From Baffinella frigidus (Eukaryota; Cryptophyceae; Cryptomonadales; Baffinellaceae): a DNA stretch of 11,894 nucleotides. A model generated the notes under the pieces. The model was not told the origin of the DNA and searched no databases. It saw nothing but the letters and a program-made list of their open reading frames with translations. Both the position numbers and the translations under genes were made by a program. Where the stretch lies: positions 18,272 through 30,165 of the forward strand of contig MU647981.1 in assembly GCA_026770585.1 (NCBI GenBank), in the 5' to 3' direction. Below, in pieces: positions 1 through 5,912 of this stretch. Positions within the stretch are counted from its first letter, which is position 1. Each line of letters opens with the position of its first letter.

Positions 1-230
1 GAAACCCGAAACTCGAAACCCGAAACCCGAAACCTGAAACCCGAAACCCGAAACCTGAAACCCGAAACCCGAAATCCGAAACCTGAAACCTGAAACCCGA
101 AACCTGAAACCTGAAACCCGAAACCCGAAATCCGAAACCTGAAACCTGAAACCCGAAACCCGAATCCCGAAACCCGAAACCCGAATCCCGAAACCCGAAA
201 CCCGAATCCCGAATCCCGAAACCCAAAACC
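1..230 (+). repeat. Degenerate CCCGAAA heptamer array
   Basis: About 32 tandem 7-bp units dominated by GAAACCC, with GAAACCT, GAAATCC and GAATCCC variants and a strict 7-bp period. The unit is one base away from the Arabidopsis-type telomere repeat CCCTAAA (T to G), so this looks like a diverged telomere-like or interstitial array read on its C-rich strand. It starts at the window edge and may continue to the left. It fades out at AAACCCAAAACC. Confidence 0.93.
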
Positions 231-309
231 GCCACGCCTGGAATCAGGACTGCTAGGACCAGAAATGTTGTAAAATTGTGCCTCTGGGATCGCGAGAGAT
301 AACTTGAAA

Positions 310-360
310 CCCCGGATCCCGGATCCCGGATTTCGGATCCCGGATCCCGGATCCCGGATC
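310..360 (+). repeat. CCCGGAT heptamer array (first block)
   Basis: About seven tandem copies of the heptamer CCCGGAT, with one TTTCGGAT variant. This is a second variant of the telomere-like heptamer. It is separated from the next block by a 27-bp piece of another dispersed repeat and a short spacer. Confidence 0.88.
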
Positions 361-387
361 GTCCCAACTTGTAGTTAACAATATTAG
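361..387 (+). repeat. Fragment of dispersed repeat, third copy of the family D target
   Basis: A 27-bp fragment beginning GTCCCAACTTGTAG is shared with 2639-2663 and with the two sides of the family D insertion near 2758-2930. It shows that this target sequence was dispersed in the region before, or independently of, the insertion. Nothing suggests coding function. Confidence 0.75.
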
Positions 388-407
388 GTAGCAGAAAACG
401 GTGTTTG

Positions 408-468
408 AATCCCGGATTTCGGATCCCGGATCCCGGATCCCGGATCGCGAAACGCGAAATCTGGGATC
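408..468 (+). repeat. CCCGGAT heptamer array (second block)
   Basis: A second run of CCCGGAT units, again containing the TTTCGGAT variant seen in the first block, then degrading through CGCGAAA-like units. The shared variant suggests both blocks were one array, later interrupted or duplicated. Confidence 0.85.
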
Positions 469-482
469 TCATCCGGACAACA

Positions 483-602
483 CTAATGTAATATATACAG
501 TCTACATATGTAATATATACAGACTATACATGTATATATGCGCTGTCAATTACATGTATAGTCTGTATATATTACATATGTAGACTGTATATATTACATT
601 AG
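483..602. repeat. 52-bp perfect inverted repeat, AT-rich hairpin
   Basis: Arms at 483-534 and 551-602 are exact reverse complements over 52 bp, with a 16-nt spacer. Each arm contains TAATATATACAG twice, so it is internally repetitive. The right end runs straight into AGGGTTCAGGGTTT telomere-like sequence. This could be a very young MITE or foldback, or a replication-derived palindrome. No clear target duplication was found. Confidence 0.92.
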
Positions 603-665
603 GGTTCAGGGTTTCGAGACACCCGCGGGGCGCCCTGTGGGGACGAGGGGGTGATTTCATCCGGA

Positions 666-788
666 CGAGTATTTATGATAAATACGCACCGGCAACGAAT
701 TTCACTACACAAATGCTTTTATAATTACTAGTATGATCTATGTGTGTAGTAAATTTTGTCAGCGGTGCGTATTTATCACAAATACTCG
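666..788. mobile_element. MITE-like element, 46-bp terminal inverted repeats
   Basis: Arms at 666-711 and 743-788 match at about 39 of 46 positions without gaps, beginning CGAGTATTT. The inner ends of the arms carry a GGCAACGAATTTCACTACAC-like block resembling the inner arm of family D (1921-2060), although the outer ends are unrelated. There is no coding capacity. No convincing target duplication was seen. Confidence 0.75.
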
Positions 789-812
789 CCGCGATTAGAT
801 CGTGAGAGGCAA

Positions 813-833
813 CCCTAAACCCTAAACCCTAAA
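813..833 (+). repeat. Telomere-type CCCTAAA x3
   Basis: Three perfect units of the Arabidopsis-type telomere repeat on the C-rich strand, immediately to the right of the inverted-repeat element. It is too short to be a functional chromosome end and is best read as interstitial telomeric sequence. Confidence 0.85.
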
Positions 834-897
834 TCCCCCGAGGCTGGAACCCGGGTCATTTTGCCATGCGGTTGTGGCTGCTACGCACACACACACC

Positions 898-928
898 GGG
901 TTTAGGGTTTAGGGTTCAGGGTTTAGGA
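898..928 (-). repeat. Telomere-type TTTAGGG array, opposite orientation
   Basis: About four heptamers (TTTAGGG, TTTAGGG, TTCAGGG, TTTAGG) in the orientation opposite to 813-833. The mixed orientations within 100 bp argue against a simple chromosome terminus. Confidence 0.85.
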
Positions 929-1024
929 CGGGACAGCAAACAGGTTTTATGTGAAGGCTTTTCTGGTGCAGATTTGGTCACATTACCCCCCAGAATGTGG
1001 GGTCAACGAAACCCTCGTAGCCCG

Positions 1025-1056
1025 CTCTCTCACACACACTCTCTCTCTCACACACA

Positions 1057-1109
<53 letters not shown>
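1025..1109. repeat. CT/CA microsatellite
   Basis: Compound simple repeat: alternating (CA)n and (CT)n blocks followed by about 35 bp of pure CT. Short flanking segments resemble each other (GCGGTTGTGGCTGC near 869 and GCGGTTGTGGCAGC near 1122). Leu-Ser repeat reading frames across it are artefacts of the dinucleotide period. Confidence 0.95.
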
Positions 1110-1114
<5 letters not shown>

Positions 1115-1149
1115 CACAACCGCGGTTGTGGCAGCCACGTCCTAAGCCT

Positions 1150-1396
1150 GAACCAATCCCGGTTTGTTCGAGACCCTGGTTTGTTAAAACCCAAACCCTA
1201 AAGCCTGCAACTTACCCCCCACCCCCTAAACCCTGACAGATGAAGCCTGTTCTCTGAACCATAAACCATAAACCATAAACCATAAACCATAAACCTTGAA
1301 TCCTGCACCGGACACCCTCACCCCTAAACCAAACCCAGTTGGTTCGAACACCACCCCCGGTTTGTAACCAACCCCAGTTTGTTCGTGCGACTCGGG
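1150..1396. repeat. Degenerate GGTTTGTT-containing repeats
   Basis: Loosely repeated segments of the form CCCGGTTTGTTCGAGAC, CCTGGTTTGTT, CCCAGTTGGTTCGAAC, CCCGGTTTGTAACC and CCCCAGTTTGTTCGTG occur at 1158-1188 and 1336-1390. They flank the CCATAAA array. The period is irregular and no family can be named. Confidence 0.45.
1257..1295 (+). repeat. CCATAAA heptamer array
   Basis: Five near-perfect tandem copies of CCATAAA, a single-base variant of CCCTAAA. The block is homogeneous, unlike the mixed arrays elsewhere, which points to recent local amplification of one variant. Confidence 0.9.
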
Positions 1397-1442
1397 CCGC
1401 GAGCGAGGTAACTCCGAAACCCGAAACCCGATTCGTGCTGAG

Positions 1443-1520
1443 ACTTCTTCTTCTTTATTACTCTCGATACAGGTCCTAGATAGGCCCTTTAGCCTTGAGT
1501 TGAGTGATACAATGTCTATG
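1443..1520 (+). repeat. Dispersed repeat R2, copy 1
   Basis: About 75 bp (ACTTCTTCTTCTTTAT through GAGCCTTGAGT and a TACAAT motif) is repeated in the same orientation at 10657-10737 with moderate divergence. The copies are over 9 kb apart, so this is an interspersed repeat fragment. Its nature is unknown. Confidence 0.75.
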
Positions 1521-1618
1521 AGCCTCAAGAACGAGCCCGCACCGGAAATGAAAATACTACGTCAAAAGTCAACTTTCGTCAAAAGTCGGCCCATTAACCT
1601 AAGACGCAGTAAATTCGC

Positions 1619-1666
1619 TCTTAAATTGGCGGCGCCACTTTTGGTGGCGGCGCCGCTAATTTAAGA
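1619..1666. repeat. 18-bp GC-rich hairpin
   Basis: Arms at 1619-1636 and 1649-1666 (TCTTAAATTGGCGGCGCC and its complement) match at 17 of 18 positions around a 12-nt loop. AT-rich outer and GC-rich inner halves give a stable stem. It may be the remnant of a small inverted-repeat element. Confidence 0.75.
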
Positions 1667-1704
1667 ACTCTCCGAACGGCCCGACGTACTGAGACCCGGT
1701 ACAG

Positions 1705-1895
1705 CCACTCGAGAATGCTAGAGGGGCCTATTTACATGTGGGGTTGTAAAAATTTGTACTAGGATAGGGTGTTCCAACCTCGTAACTGGCCTACTCATGG
1801 CTTCAGTGGCTCCAAGGGCAATGAAAGTTACTACACAAAAGCCGCATATAAAATTATCTTGGTTTTAAATGGGCCCCTCTTGCATTCTCGTGTGG
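1705..1895. mobile_element. MITE-like element with CCAC-CGAGAATGC ends
   Basis: A 191-bp unit with 24-bp terminal inverted repeats at 1705-1728 and 1872-1895, differing at two positions. The interior contains GGGCAATGAAAGTTACTACA, a relative of the inner-arm block of family D. A 17-bp fragment of the same terminus (CCACACGAGAATGCTAG) lies at 3492-3508, directly against a family C element. It has no coding capacity. Confidence 0.7.
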
Positions 1896-1920
1896 AGAGG
1901 GGACATCCGTAGAGTCACTC

Positions 1921-2060
1921 TTATCCGGGGAAACCCATTTTTCTTTCATTTGATGGCAACGAAAATTACTACACAATTCGTTTTAATTAGTAATATTAAA
2001 GCATCTGTGCAGTAAGTTTCGTTGCCATCAAATGAAAGAAAAATAGGTTTCCCCGGATAA
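1921..2060. mobile_element. Family D MITE, copy 1 (TTATCCGGGG ends)
   Basis: A 140-bp element whose 55-bp arms (1921-1975 and 2006-2060) match at 52 positions, leaving a 30-bp AT-rich centre. It is flanked by ACTC on both sides (1917-1920 and 2061-2064), a candidate 4-bp target-site duplication. Copy 2 at 2768-2908 shares the arms. The host sequence at 1896-1920 (GAGGGGACATCCGTAG) resembles the tandem repeat at 3305-3330. A 4-bp duplication does not settle the superfamily. Confidence 0.9.
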
Positions 2061-2067
2061 ACTCCCC

Positions 2068-2230
2068 CCACACAGCGGCCTTCGAAGGGGTTTTGAATAA
2101 CCCTTACGCGATAAGACCTACGACCCTACAGTAGGCAATCCGTAGAGACATAGGGGGGGGTTCCTACGGATAAGGTAACGGAAACTCGGCCAAAAACGGG
2201 CCGAAAATCCCCTCGTGGCCCGCTGTGTGG
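2068..2230 (-). mobile_element. Family C element, copy 1 (CCACACAGCGG ends)
   Basis: A 163-bp unit bounded by CCACACAGCGG and its inverse. Read on the minus strand it has the same order as 3509-3668 and 6324-6484: short terminal repeat, an internal palindrome around CGGCC, the conserved block GAGTTTCCGTTACCTTATCC, a CCTACNGTAGG palindrome, and the opposite terminus. It abuts the foldback element that begins at 2231. It is non-autonomous with no transposase frame. No target duplication is evident. Confidence 0.8.
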
Positions 2231-2453
2231 TAGAGCGTTTGCGGTAATTGTTGTCCGTTTTGGACGTACGGTTTCCCCGTTTCCCCGTTTTGAAAAGGGA
2301 CTTATAGGACGTGACAAGGATTTTAAATAGTACCAGACTTCCGCCTCTTGGTACTATTTAAAATCCTTGTCACGTCCTATAAGTCCCTTTTCAAAACGGG
2401 GAAACGGGGAAACCGTACGTCCAAAACGGACAACAATTACCGCAAACGCTCTA
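2231..2453. mobile_element. 223-bp foldback with 105-bp perfect arms
   Basis: Arms at 2231-2335 and 2349-2453 are exact reverse complements over 105 bp with only a 13-nt spacer; I checked the pairing block by block, and one further pair (2230/2454) forms in the flank. Both ends read TA then GAGCG, so a TA target duplication of the Tc1/mariner kind is possible but cannot be separated from the palindrome. Perfect arms imply a very recent origin or active homogenisation. Transcription would give a long double-stranded hairpin. Confidence 0.95.
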
Positions 2454-2520
2454 CGTACTCTGGCAGACAGGCCCACTGAGGGACGGGGATAGCGCACCGT
2501 CTGAGGGGGTTGTATGTCAC

Positions 2521-2570
2521 GGTTTAGGGTTTGGGTTTAGGGTTAAGGGTTAAGGGTTTGGGGTTTAGGG
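2521..2570 (-). repeat. Degenerate TTTAGGG array
   Basis: Seven or so degenerate units (TTTAGGG, TTTGGG, TTAAGGG) on the G-rich strand. Interstitial telomere-like sequence in the orientation opposite to the large arrays at 1-230 and 5169-5440. Confidence 0.8.
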
Positions 2571-2629
2571 AACAGAGATTTCATTCATGTCAAGTCCAGG
2601 GGGGGTATCTAGCCCGTGAAAAAATGGAG

Positions 2630-2687
2630 GATGATGCGTCCCAACTTGTAGTTAACAATATTGAGATTCAGAACGAAAGAGACATTT
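2630..2687 (+). repeat. Paralogous empty site for a family D insertion
   Basis: This 58-bp stretch (from GATGATGCGTCCCAAC to GACATTT) is the uninterrupted counterpart of 2751-2767 plus 2913-2953, which is split by a family D element. Two or three point differences separate them. It therefore works as an internal related-empty-site control. Confidence 0.88.
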
Positions 2688-2767
2688 CCACACGAGGCTA
2701 CCTATGTGAACAGAATAAAAGTCGATTGTAAACGTGTGTAGTAATTTTGAGATGATGCGTCCCAACC

Positions 2768-2908
2768 TTATCCGGGGAAACCTATTTTTCTTTCATTTGA
2801 TGGCAACGAAAATTACTACACAATTCGCTCTTACTAGTAATTATTACAGCATTCGTGTAGTAATTTTCATTGCCATCAAATGAAAGAAAAATAGGTTTCA
2901 CCGGATAA
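2768..2908. mobile_element. Family D MITE, copy 2, with AACC target duplication
   Basis: A 141-bp element whose arms (2768-2821 and 2855-2908) match at 52 of 54 positions. It is flanked by AACC at 2764-2767 and 2909-2912. The paralogous empty site at 2630-2687 reads straight through the target, with one T for C difference, confirming both boundaries. The arms are nearly identical to copy 1; the centre differs more. Confidence 0.94.
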
Positions 2909-3015
2909 AACCTGTAGTTAACAATATTGAGATTCAGAACGGAAGAGACATTTGGGCCCACCACGCGGAATCCTAACTGGGCACTCGGGAAAAATATCTA
3001 TTTATTTATAGATTA

Positions 3016-3049
3016 ATTAAGTGAATGCGCGGCGTAGGCGCAACTTAAT
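3016..3049. repeat. Small imperfect hairpin
   Basis: ATTAAGT pairs with ACTTAAT and the inner TGCGC with GCGCA, with a 3-nt bulge and a 7-nt loop. The GCGCGGCGTAGGCGCAAC part recurs as GCGCGGCGCAGGCACAAC at 3420-3437. Short and of uncertain meaning. Confidence 0.45.
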
Positions 3050-3057
3050 GGGGTGAT

Positions 3058-3198
3058 GGACTAAATATGGGTTAGTTAGGCCTACGGGATTGCCTAGGAC
3101 CTCCTACTGTAGGCCAAAATCCTAGGACTTTTTGGTCATAGGAGCCCTACGGCCTACGGTAGGCAATTCCGTAGGCCTAACTACCCCAGTTTTAGTCC
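3058..3198. mobile_element. MITE-like element with GGACTAAA ends
   Basis: A 141-bp unit with 37-bp terminal inverted repeats (3058-3094 and 3162-3198) matching at 33 positions. The interior has two CCTACNGTAGG palindromes (3103-3113 and 3153-3163) and two CCTAGGAC motifs, linking it to families A, B and C. No target duplication could be defined and there is no coding capacity. Confidence 0.78.
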
Positions 3199-3232
3199 GT
3201 TAGCCTATGAACCTGGGAGATGCTGGATTCAA

Positions 3233-3348
3233 ATACAGAGGGGGTATCTGTGTAAAGTCACCCGCCATACAGAGATCAGTGTAAAGTCAGTGAAGTCACC
3301 CCCGATACAGAGGGGACATCCGTGTCGGGTCACCCCCCCTTCAGAGGG
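3233..3348 (+). repeat. Degenerate 35-bp tandem repeat
   Basis: Three to four imperfect units of the form ATACAGAGGGG, then a spacer, then GTGTAAAGTCACCC (starts near 3233, 3267, 3305 and 3341). The last unit grades into the 17-bp array. A related GAGGGGACATCCGTAG segment precedes the family D element at 1921. Confidence 0.72.
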
Positions 3349-3416
3349 GACAAATGCGTTAAGTCGACAAATGTGTAAAGTCGACAAATGCGTAAAGTCA
3401 ACAGACGTGTAAAGTC
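3349..3416 (+). repeat. 17-bp tandem array, four units
   Basis: Four adjacent 17-bp units: GACAAATGCGTTAAGTC, GACAAATGTGTAAAGTC, GACAAATGCGTAAAGTC and AACAGACGTGTAAAGTC. The GTGTAAAGTC core is that of the preceding 35-bp repeats and, inverted, of the 40-bp repeats at 8096-8175. The array is followed by CTGGGAGGTGCTGGATTC (3438-3455), a near copy of 3212-3229 ahead of the repeats, so the whole tract is bracketed by direct repeats. Confidence 0.9.
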
Positions 3417-3508
3417 ACTGCGCGGCGCAGGCACAACTGGGAGGTGCTGGATTCGGAAGACGACGCCTTCTACGAGGGCGGTAAGCAATTTCCACACGAG
3501 AATGCTAG

Positions 3509-3668
3509 CCACACAGAGGGCTACGAAGGGATTTTCGGGCACTCAGTGCCCGAGTTTCCGTTACCTTATCCGTAGGAACCCCCCTGTGCCCCTACGGGTT
3601 GCCTACCGTAGGGTCCTAGGTCTTTCGCTTAGGGGTTATTCAAAATCCCTTCAAAGTCCGCTGTGTGG
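3509..3668 (+). mobile_element. Family C element, copy 2
   Basis: A 160-bp unit from CCACACAGAGG to CCGCTGTGTGG, inverted relative to copy 1. It holds the conserved GAGTTTCCGTTACCTTATCC block, a CCTACCGTAGG palindrome at 3602-3612 and, in place of the CGGCCC palindrome of copy 3, the different perfect palindrome CGGGCACTCAGTGCCCG (3536-3552). It directly abuts a fragment of the terminus of the 1705-1895 element at 3492-3508. Confidence 0.8.
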
Positions 3669-4000
3669 TTTTGAACCTCGCTTCCGAGGAGTCATGCCAA
3701 AAGTTGACGACGCTAGCAATAACCACGCCAGGGCACTCGAAACATCCACTTTTGACATCTTTCAAGGGAACCCCCTTGAACACTTAAGTCAACCACGCAT
3801 AATCTGACGTGGATAAGGCGTCGGTTTCCCTCGATCATTCTGGAGTGGAAACTGTCAACCTTTGGAAATACCTGATGGTTTCCGTGGCCTGCAGATGAGA
3901 AAAATCCTGAAACCTCAACCCGGGACCGCGCAGATTTAGCAGACGACGAAAAAAGTACGGATTCGGACGTGGACGGGACCCACGCTCTGGAGGAAGCGCA
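3669..4000. other. Region without recognised feature
   Basis: About 330 bp of non-repetitive sequence within this window. A forward frame crosses 3388-3807, but most of it lies in the 17-bp array's 3' flank and the family C element, and its last part (3669-3807) shows no recognised motif. CAAGGGAACCCCCTTG at 3763-3778 forms a 6-bp-arm hairpin. Nothing here supports a gene. Confidence 0.5.
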
Positions 4001-4215
4001 CCCGACTGTTTCGGATGATTCGGGGGGAGATGATAAGGATCGGGCGGAGCGGGAGGACCCGGATCGCGTGGTCTGAATAACCCCTCACCTCTGAATAACC
4101 CGTTAACTCTGAATAACCCGTCATCTCTGAATAACCCCTCAACTCTGAATAACCCCTCAAGTCTGAATAACCCCTCACCTCTGAATAACCCCTTAACTCT
4201 GAATAAGCCCTGAAT
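4001..4215 (+). repeat. 18-bp tandem array with leader, copy 1
   Basis: Eight adjacent 18-bp units (4072-4215) of the form TCTGAATAACCCCTCAAC, varying mainly in the last six bases. A 71-bp leader containing TTCGGATGATTCGGGGGG and GACCCGGATCGCGTGG precedes them and recurs before the second array at 4381-4541, so leader plus array were duplicated together. Because 18 is a multiple of 3, the minus strand stays open and reads as a repeated hexapeptide (GYSELR-like); this is not taken as a gene. Confidence 0.92.
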
Positions 4216-4281
4216 GCCAACCCCTAGGTCTGAAAAACCCCTTAACGCTCCACTAAAGAGCAAACGATAAAGCATAAACCA

Positions 4282-4380
4282 TATCCCTGACCAGTAGGCT
4301 CATACACCCTACGGTAGGGCCCTAGGATCTGCCTAGGGCGAGTTAGGGTGAATATTCACCATATGGGCACTTGAGGGATT
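4282..4380 (+). mobile_element. Family A element, copy 1 (eroded ends)
   Basis: A 99-bp unit with family A order: TATCCC end (5 bp missing after it), GACCAGTAGGCTCATAC, CCTACGGTAGG palindrome (4308-4318), GGCCCTAGGATCTGCCTAGG, a 14-bp perfect palindrome GGTGAATATTCACC (4347-4360), then CACTTGAGGGAT. It lies between the two 18-bp arrays. Confidence 0.82.
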
Positions 4381-4541
4381 CCCGATTGCTTCGGACGATT
4401 CGGGGGGGGGTGACCCGGATTGGGTGGAGCGCGAGGACTCGGACCGCGTGGTCTGAATAACCCCTCACCTCTGAATAACCCGTTAACTCTGAATAACCCC
4501 TCACCTCTGAATAACCCCTCAACTCTGAATAACCCCTCAAC
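4381..4541 (+). repeat. 18-bp tandem array with leader, copy 2
   Basis: A diverged leader (4381-4451) followed by five 18-bp units (4452-4541). The first two units are identical to the first two of copy 1, so the duplication included the array start and unit number then changed independently. It ends in CCCTAACCC, leading straight into the CCATAAA array. Confidence 0.9.
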
Positions 4542-4605
4542 CCTAACCCATAAACCATAAACCATAAACCATAAACCATAAACCATAAACCATAATCCGT
4601 AAATC
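4539..4605 (+). repeat. CCATAAA heptamer array (second)
   Basis: About seven tandem CCATAAA units, ending in CCATAATCCGTAAATCC. Same variant as 1257-1295 but at a different place, and again homogeneous. Confidence 0.9.
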
Positions 4606-4633
4606 CGCTCGCGTCGGAACGATTCTGGGGGGG

Positions 4634-4768
4634 GGCACGACCTAGGACTCGAACGACCTAGGACCCAACGGTAGGCAACCCGTAGGGGCATAGGGAGATT
4701 CCTACCGATAAGGTAACGGAAACTCGGCCCATTTTGGGCTGATAATCCCGTCGTAGCCCGCTGTGTGG
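4634..4768 (-). mobile_element. Family C element, copy 3 (left end replaced)
   Basis: From about 4656 to the terminus CCGCTGTGTGG at 4758-4768 it matches family C, including the conserved block (inverse of GAGTTTCCGTTACC) and a CGGCCCATTTTGGGCTG palindrome. The other terminus is absent. In its place is a 16-bp direct duplication ACGACCTAGGACTCGA / ACGACCTAGGACCCAA preceded by a nine-G run. Non-autonomous and probably truncated. Confidence 0.72.
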
Positions 4769-4830
4769 CGAGACGACCCGGATCGCGTGGTGAACCCGGA
4801 ACCATGAACAATAAACCCACGGCCTGGGTA

Positions 4831-4848
4831 GACCCTAAACCCTAAACA
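4831..4848 (+). repeat. Short CCCTAAA tract
   Basis: Two telomere-type units (ACCCTAAACCCTAAACACC) between a family C and a family A element. Interstitial. Confidence 0.7.
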
Positions 4849-4875
4849 CCGAGAAAGACAATGATTACTACCAAC

Positions 4876-4979
4876 TATCCCTTAAGTGACCAACGGGCGA
4901 ATAATCGCCCGTGGAAGCCCTAGGCAGGTCCTAGGGCCCTACGGTAGGGCGTATGAGCCTACTGGTCACTTAAGGGATA
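4876..4979 (-). mobile_element. Family A element, copy 2
   Basis: A 104-bp unit with TATCCCTTAAGTGACCA and its inverse at the two ends, read on the minus strand. It carries CCTACGGTAGG (4938-4948), CCTAGG motifs, and a hairpin CGGGCGA / TCGCCCG (4894-4900 and 4905-4911) at the variable-hairpin position. Nearly identical to the copy at 5601-5704 in reverse orientation. Ends are compatible with TA target duplication. Confidence 0.92.
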
Positions 4980-4981
4980 TC

Positions 4982-5045
4982 GGGTACGTATATGTAGCAC
5001 TCGAGGGTACGTATATGTAGCACTCGAGGGTACGTATATGTAGCA
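4982..5045 (+). repeat. 23-bp tandem repeat
   Basis: Two full and one partial adjacent units beginning GGGTACGTATATGTAGCA at 4982, 5005 and 5028. A weak relative (CCGTATATGTGTG) follows near 5056. It begins two bases beyond the family A copy. Confidence 0.9.
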
Positions 5046-5168
5046 ATCTTTGACCGTATATGTGTGACACCGGAGCGAGGCGATCCTGATCGCCCGTTCT
5101 GAATAACCCCGGAACTCCGAACGAGCCTTAGACCATGAACCCTTCTCCTGACGCTCTCTCATACCTCC

Positions 5169-5440
5169 CTATCCTAAATCCTGAACCCGGAACCCGAAAC
5201 CATGAACCCAAAGCCCAAAACCCGAAACTCGGAACCCAGAATCCTAAACCCCAGACCCCCTAATCCCAACACCCTGAACCCCTCAACCTTAACCCCCAAA
5301 ACCCTACACCCGGAACCCGAAACCCGAAACCCGAAACCTGAAACCGAAACCCGAAACCCGAAAACCGAAGCCCGAAACCCGGAACCCGGAACCCGAAACC
5401 CGAAACCCTCATCCCGAAACCCGAAACCCTGAACCCGAAA
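5169..5440 (+). repeat. Degenerate CCCGAAA heptamer array (second)
   Basis: A long 7-bp-period array with GAACCC, CCTGAAC and CCCCAGAC variants at its left and purer CCCGAAA units from about 5308 on. The left part is more decayed than the right. It ends just before the duplicated segment starting at 5445. Periodic frames (GFRVSGFGFRVPG-like on the minus strand) arise from three heptamers making seven codons. Confidence 0.92.
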
Positions 5441-5444
5441 CGCA

Positions 5445-5560
5445 GGCGAGTGAATGGAGCTGCTCCCACGATGAATCTGAAACGTCCGCATCCTACTAGT
5501 ACAGGGGTGCCTCGCCCATAAGAAGCAGCCCCTCCCCAAGGACCCTACAGTAGGACCATG
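5445..5560 (+). repeat. Segmental duplication S1, copy 1
   Basis: About 115 bp, from GGCGAGTGAATGGAGC into the first half of a family B element, recurs at 6129-6244 with a few substitutions and indels. The duplication includes host sequence (CGATGAATCTGAAACGTCC) plus element, so it copied the insertion. Confidence 0.9.
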
Positions 5561-5721
5561 CCTAGGGCCCTATGGTGGTCATAGGGGGGGGGCGGTTTCT
5601 TATCCCTTAAGTGGCCAGTCGGCTCATACGCCCTACCGTAGGGCCCTAGGACCTGCCTTGGGCTTCCACGGGCGATTTTTCGCCCGTTGGTCACTTAAGG
5701 GATAAGCGAGGTACCCCTGTA
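5500..5721 (+). mobile_element. Family B element, copy 1, interrupted by family A
   Basis: The family B terminus TACAGGGGTGCCTCGCCC starts at 5500 and its inverse GCGAGGTACCCCTGTA ends at 5721. Between them, at 5601-5704, sits a complete family A element. Removing it gives a ~118-bp family B unit with CCTACAGTAGG (5544-5554), CCTAGGGCCC, a nine-G run and TTTCT...AGCGAGG. TA is present at both outer ends. The insertion is therefore nested and A entered after B. Confidence 0.92.
5601..5704 (+). mobile_element. Family A element, copy 3, nested in family B
   Basis: A 104-bp full-length unit, TATCCCTTAAGTGGCCAG to its inverse. CCTACCGTAGG at 5632-5642 and hairpin arms CGGGCGA / TCGCCCG at 5669-5675 and 5680-5686. 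It interrupts the right end of family B between GGTTTCT and AGCGAGG. Other B copies read GGTTTCTTATGAGCGAGG there, so TA flanks are consistent with a TA target, with TG apparently lost. Confidence 0.93.
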
Positions 5722-5825
5722 CACCAATGACTAGTGTGCGAGAGACCTCCAGATCCCAGGTGTCTTCATATACGTTGTATACTTGGTGATATACGACTCT
5801 GGGTAGGTCCCTCGAGATTGTCTTC

Positions 5826-5900
5826 TCTCTCGTGTGACCTCCCCCAAAAGACACGCAACGGGCTCTTGGTACCCCCAAGACACGCAATGGGCTCTTGGTC
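5826..5900 (+). repeat. Dispersed repeat with GTGTGACCTCCCCC, copy 1
   Basis: TCTCTCGTGTGACCTCCCCC then CAAAAGACACGCAACGGGCTCTTGGTAC-like sequence recurs at 6043-6089. Within this copy the ACACGCAA-GGGCTCTTGGT part is tandemly doubled (second at about 5875-5899). Function unknown. Confidence 0.75.
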
Positions 5901-5912
5901 CTGTGGTGGTGG

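Noticed and set aside
1-230. True chromosome end
   Set aside because: The array is degenerate, its unit is not the canonical repeat, and heptamers occur in both orientations through the window. An interstitial or subtelomeric location fits better, but the left edge is not visible.
3388-3807. 139-codon forward open frame
   Set aside because: It crosses the 17-bp array's 3' flank and a whole family C element. The same peptide segment is seen in other family C copies, while another frame is open in others, so openness is not evidence of coding.
3835-4275. 146-codon minus-strand frame and overlapping 94-codon frame
   Set aside because: Both read the 18-bp array in different phases. A period divisible by 3 keeps any initially open phase open.
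4731-4747. Resemblance of CCATTTTGGGCTGA to the core of a dinoflagellate spliced leader
   Set aside because: Only a short partial match, inside the internal palindrome of a family C element, with no splice donor-like context. It cannot be used to assign the organism.
4356-4820. 154-codon minus-strand frame
   Set aside because: Composite of family C copy 3, the CCATAAA array and the second 18-bp array.
5174-5539. 121-codon glycine/phenylalanine-rich minus-strand frame
   Set aside because: Translation of CCCGAAA heptamers: three units make seven codons, giving a periodic peptide in every frame.
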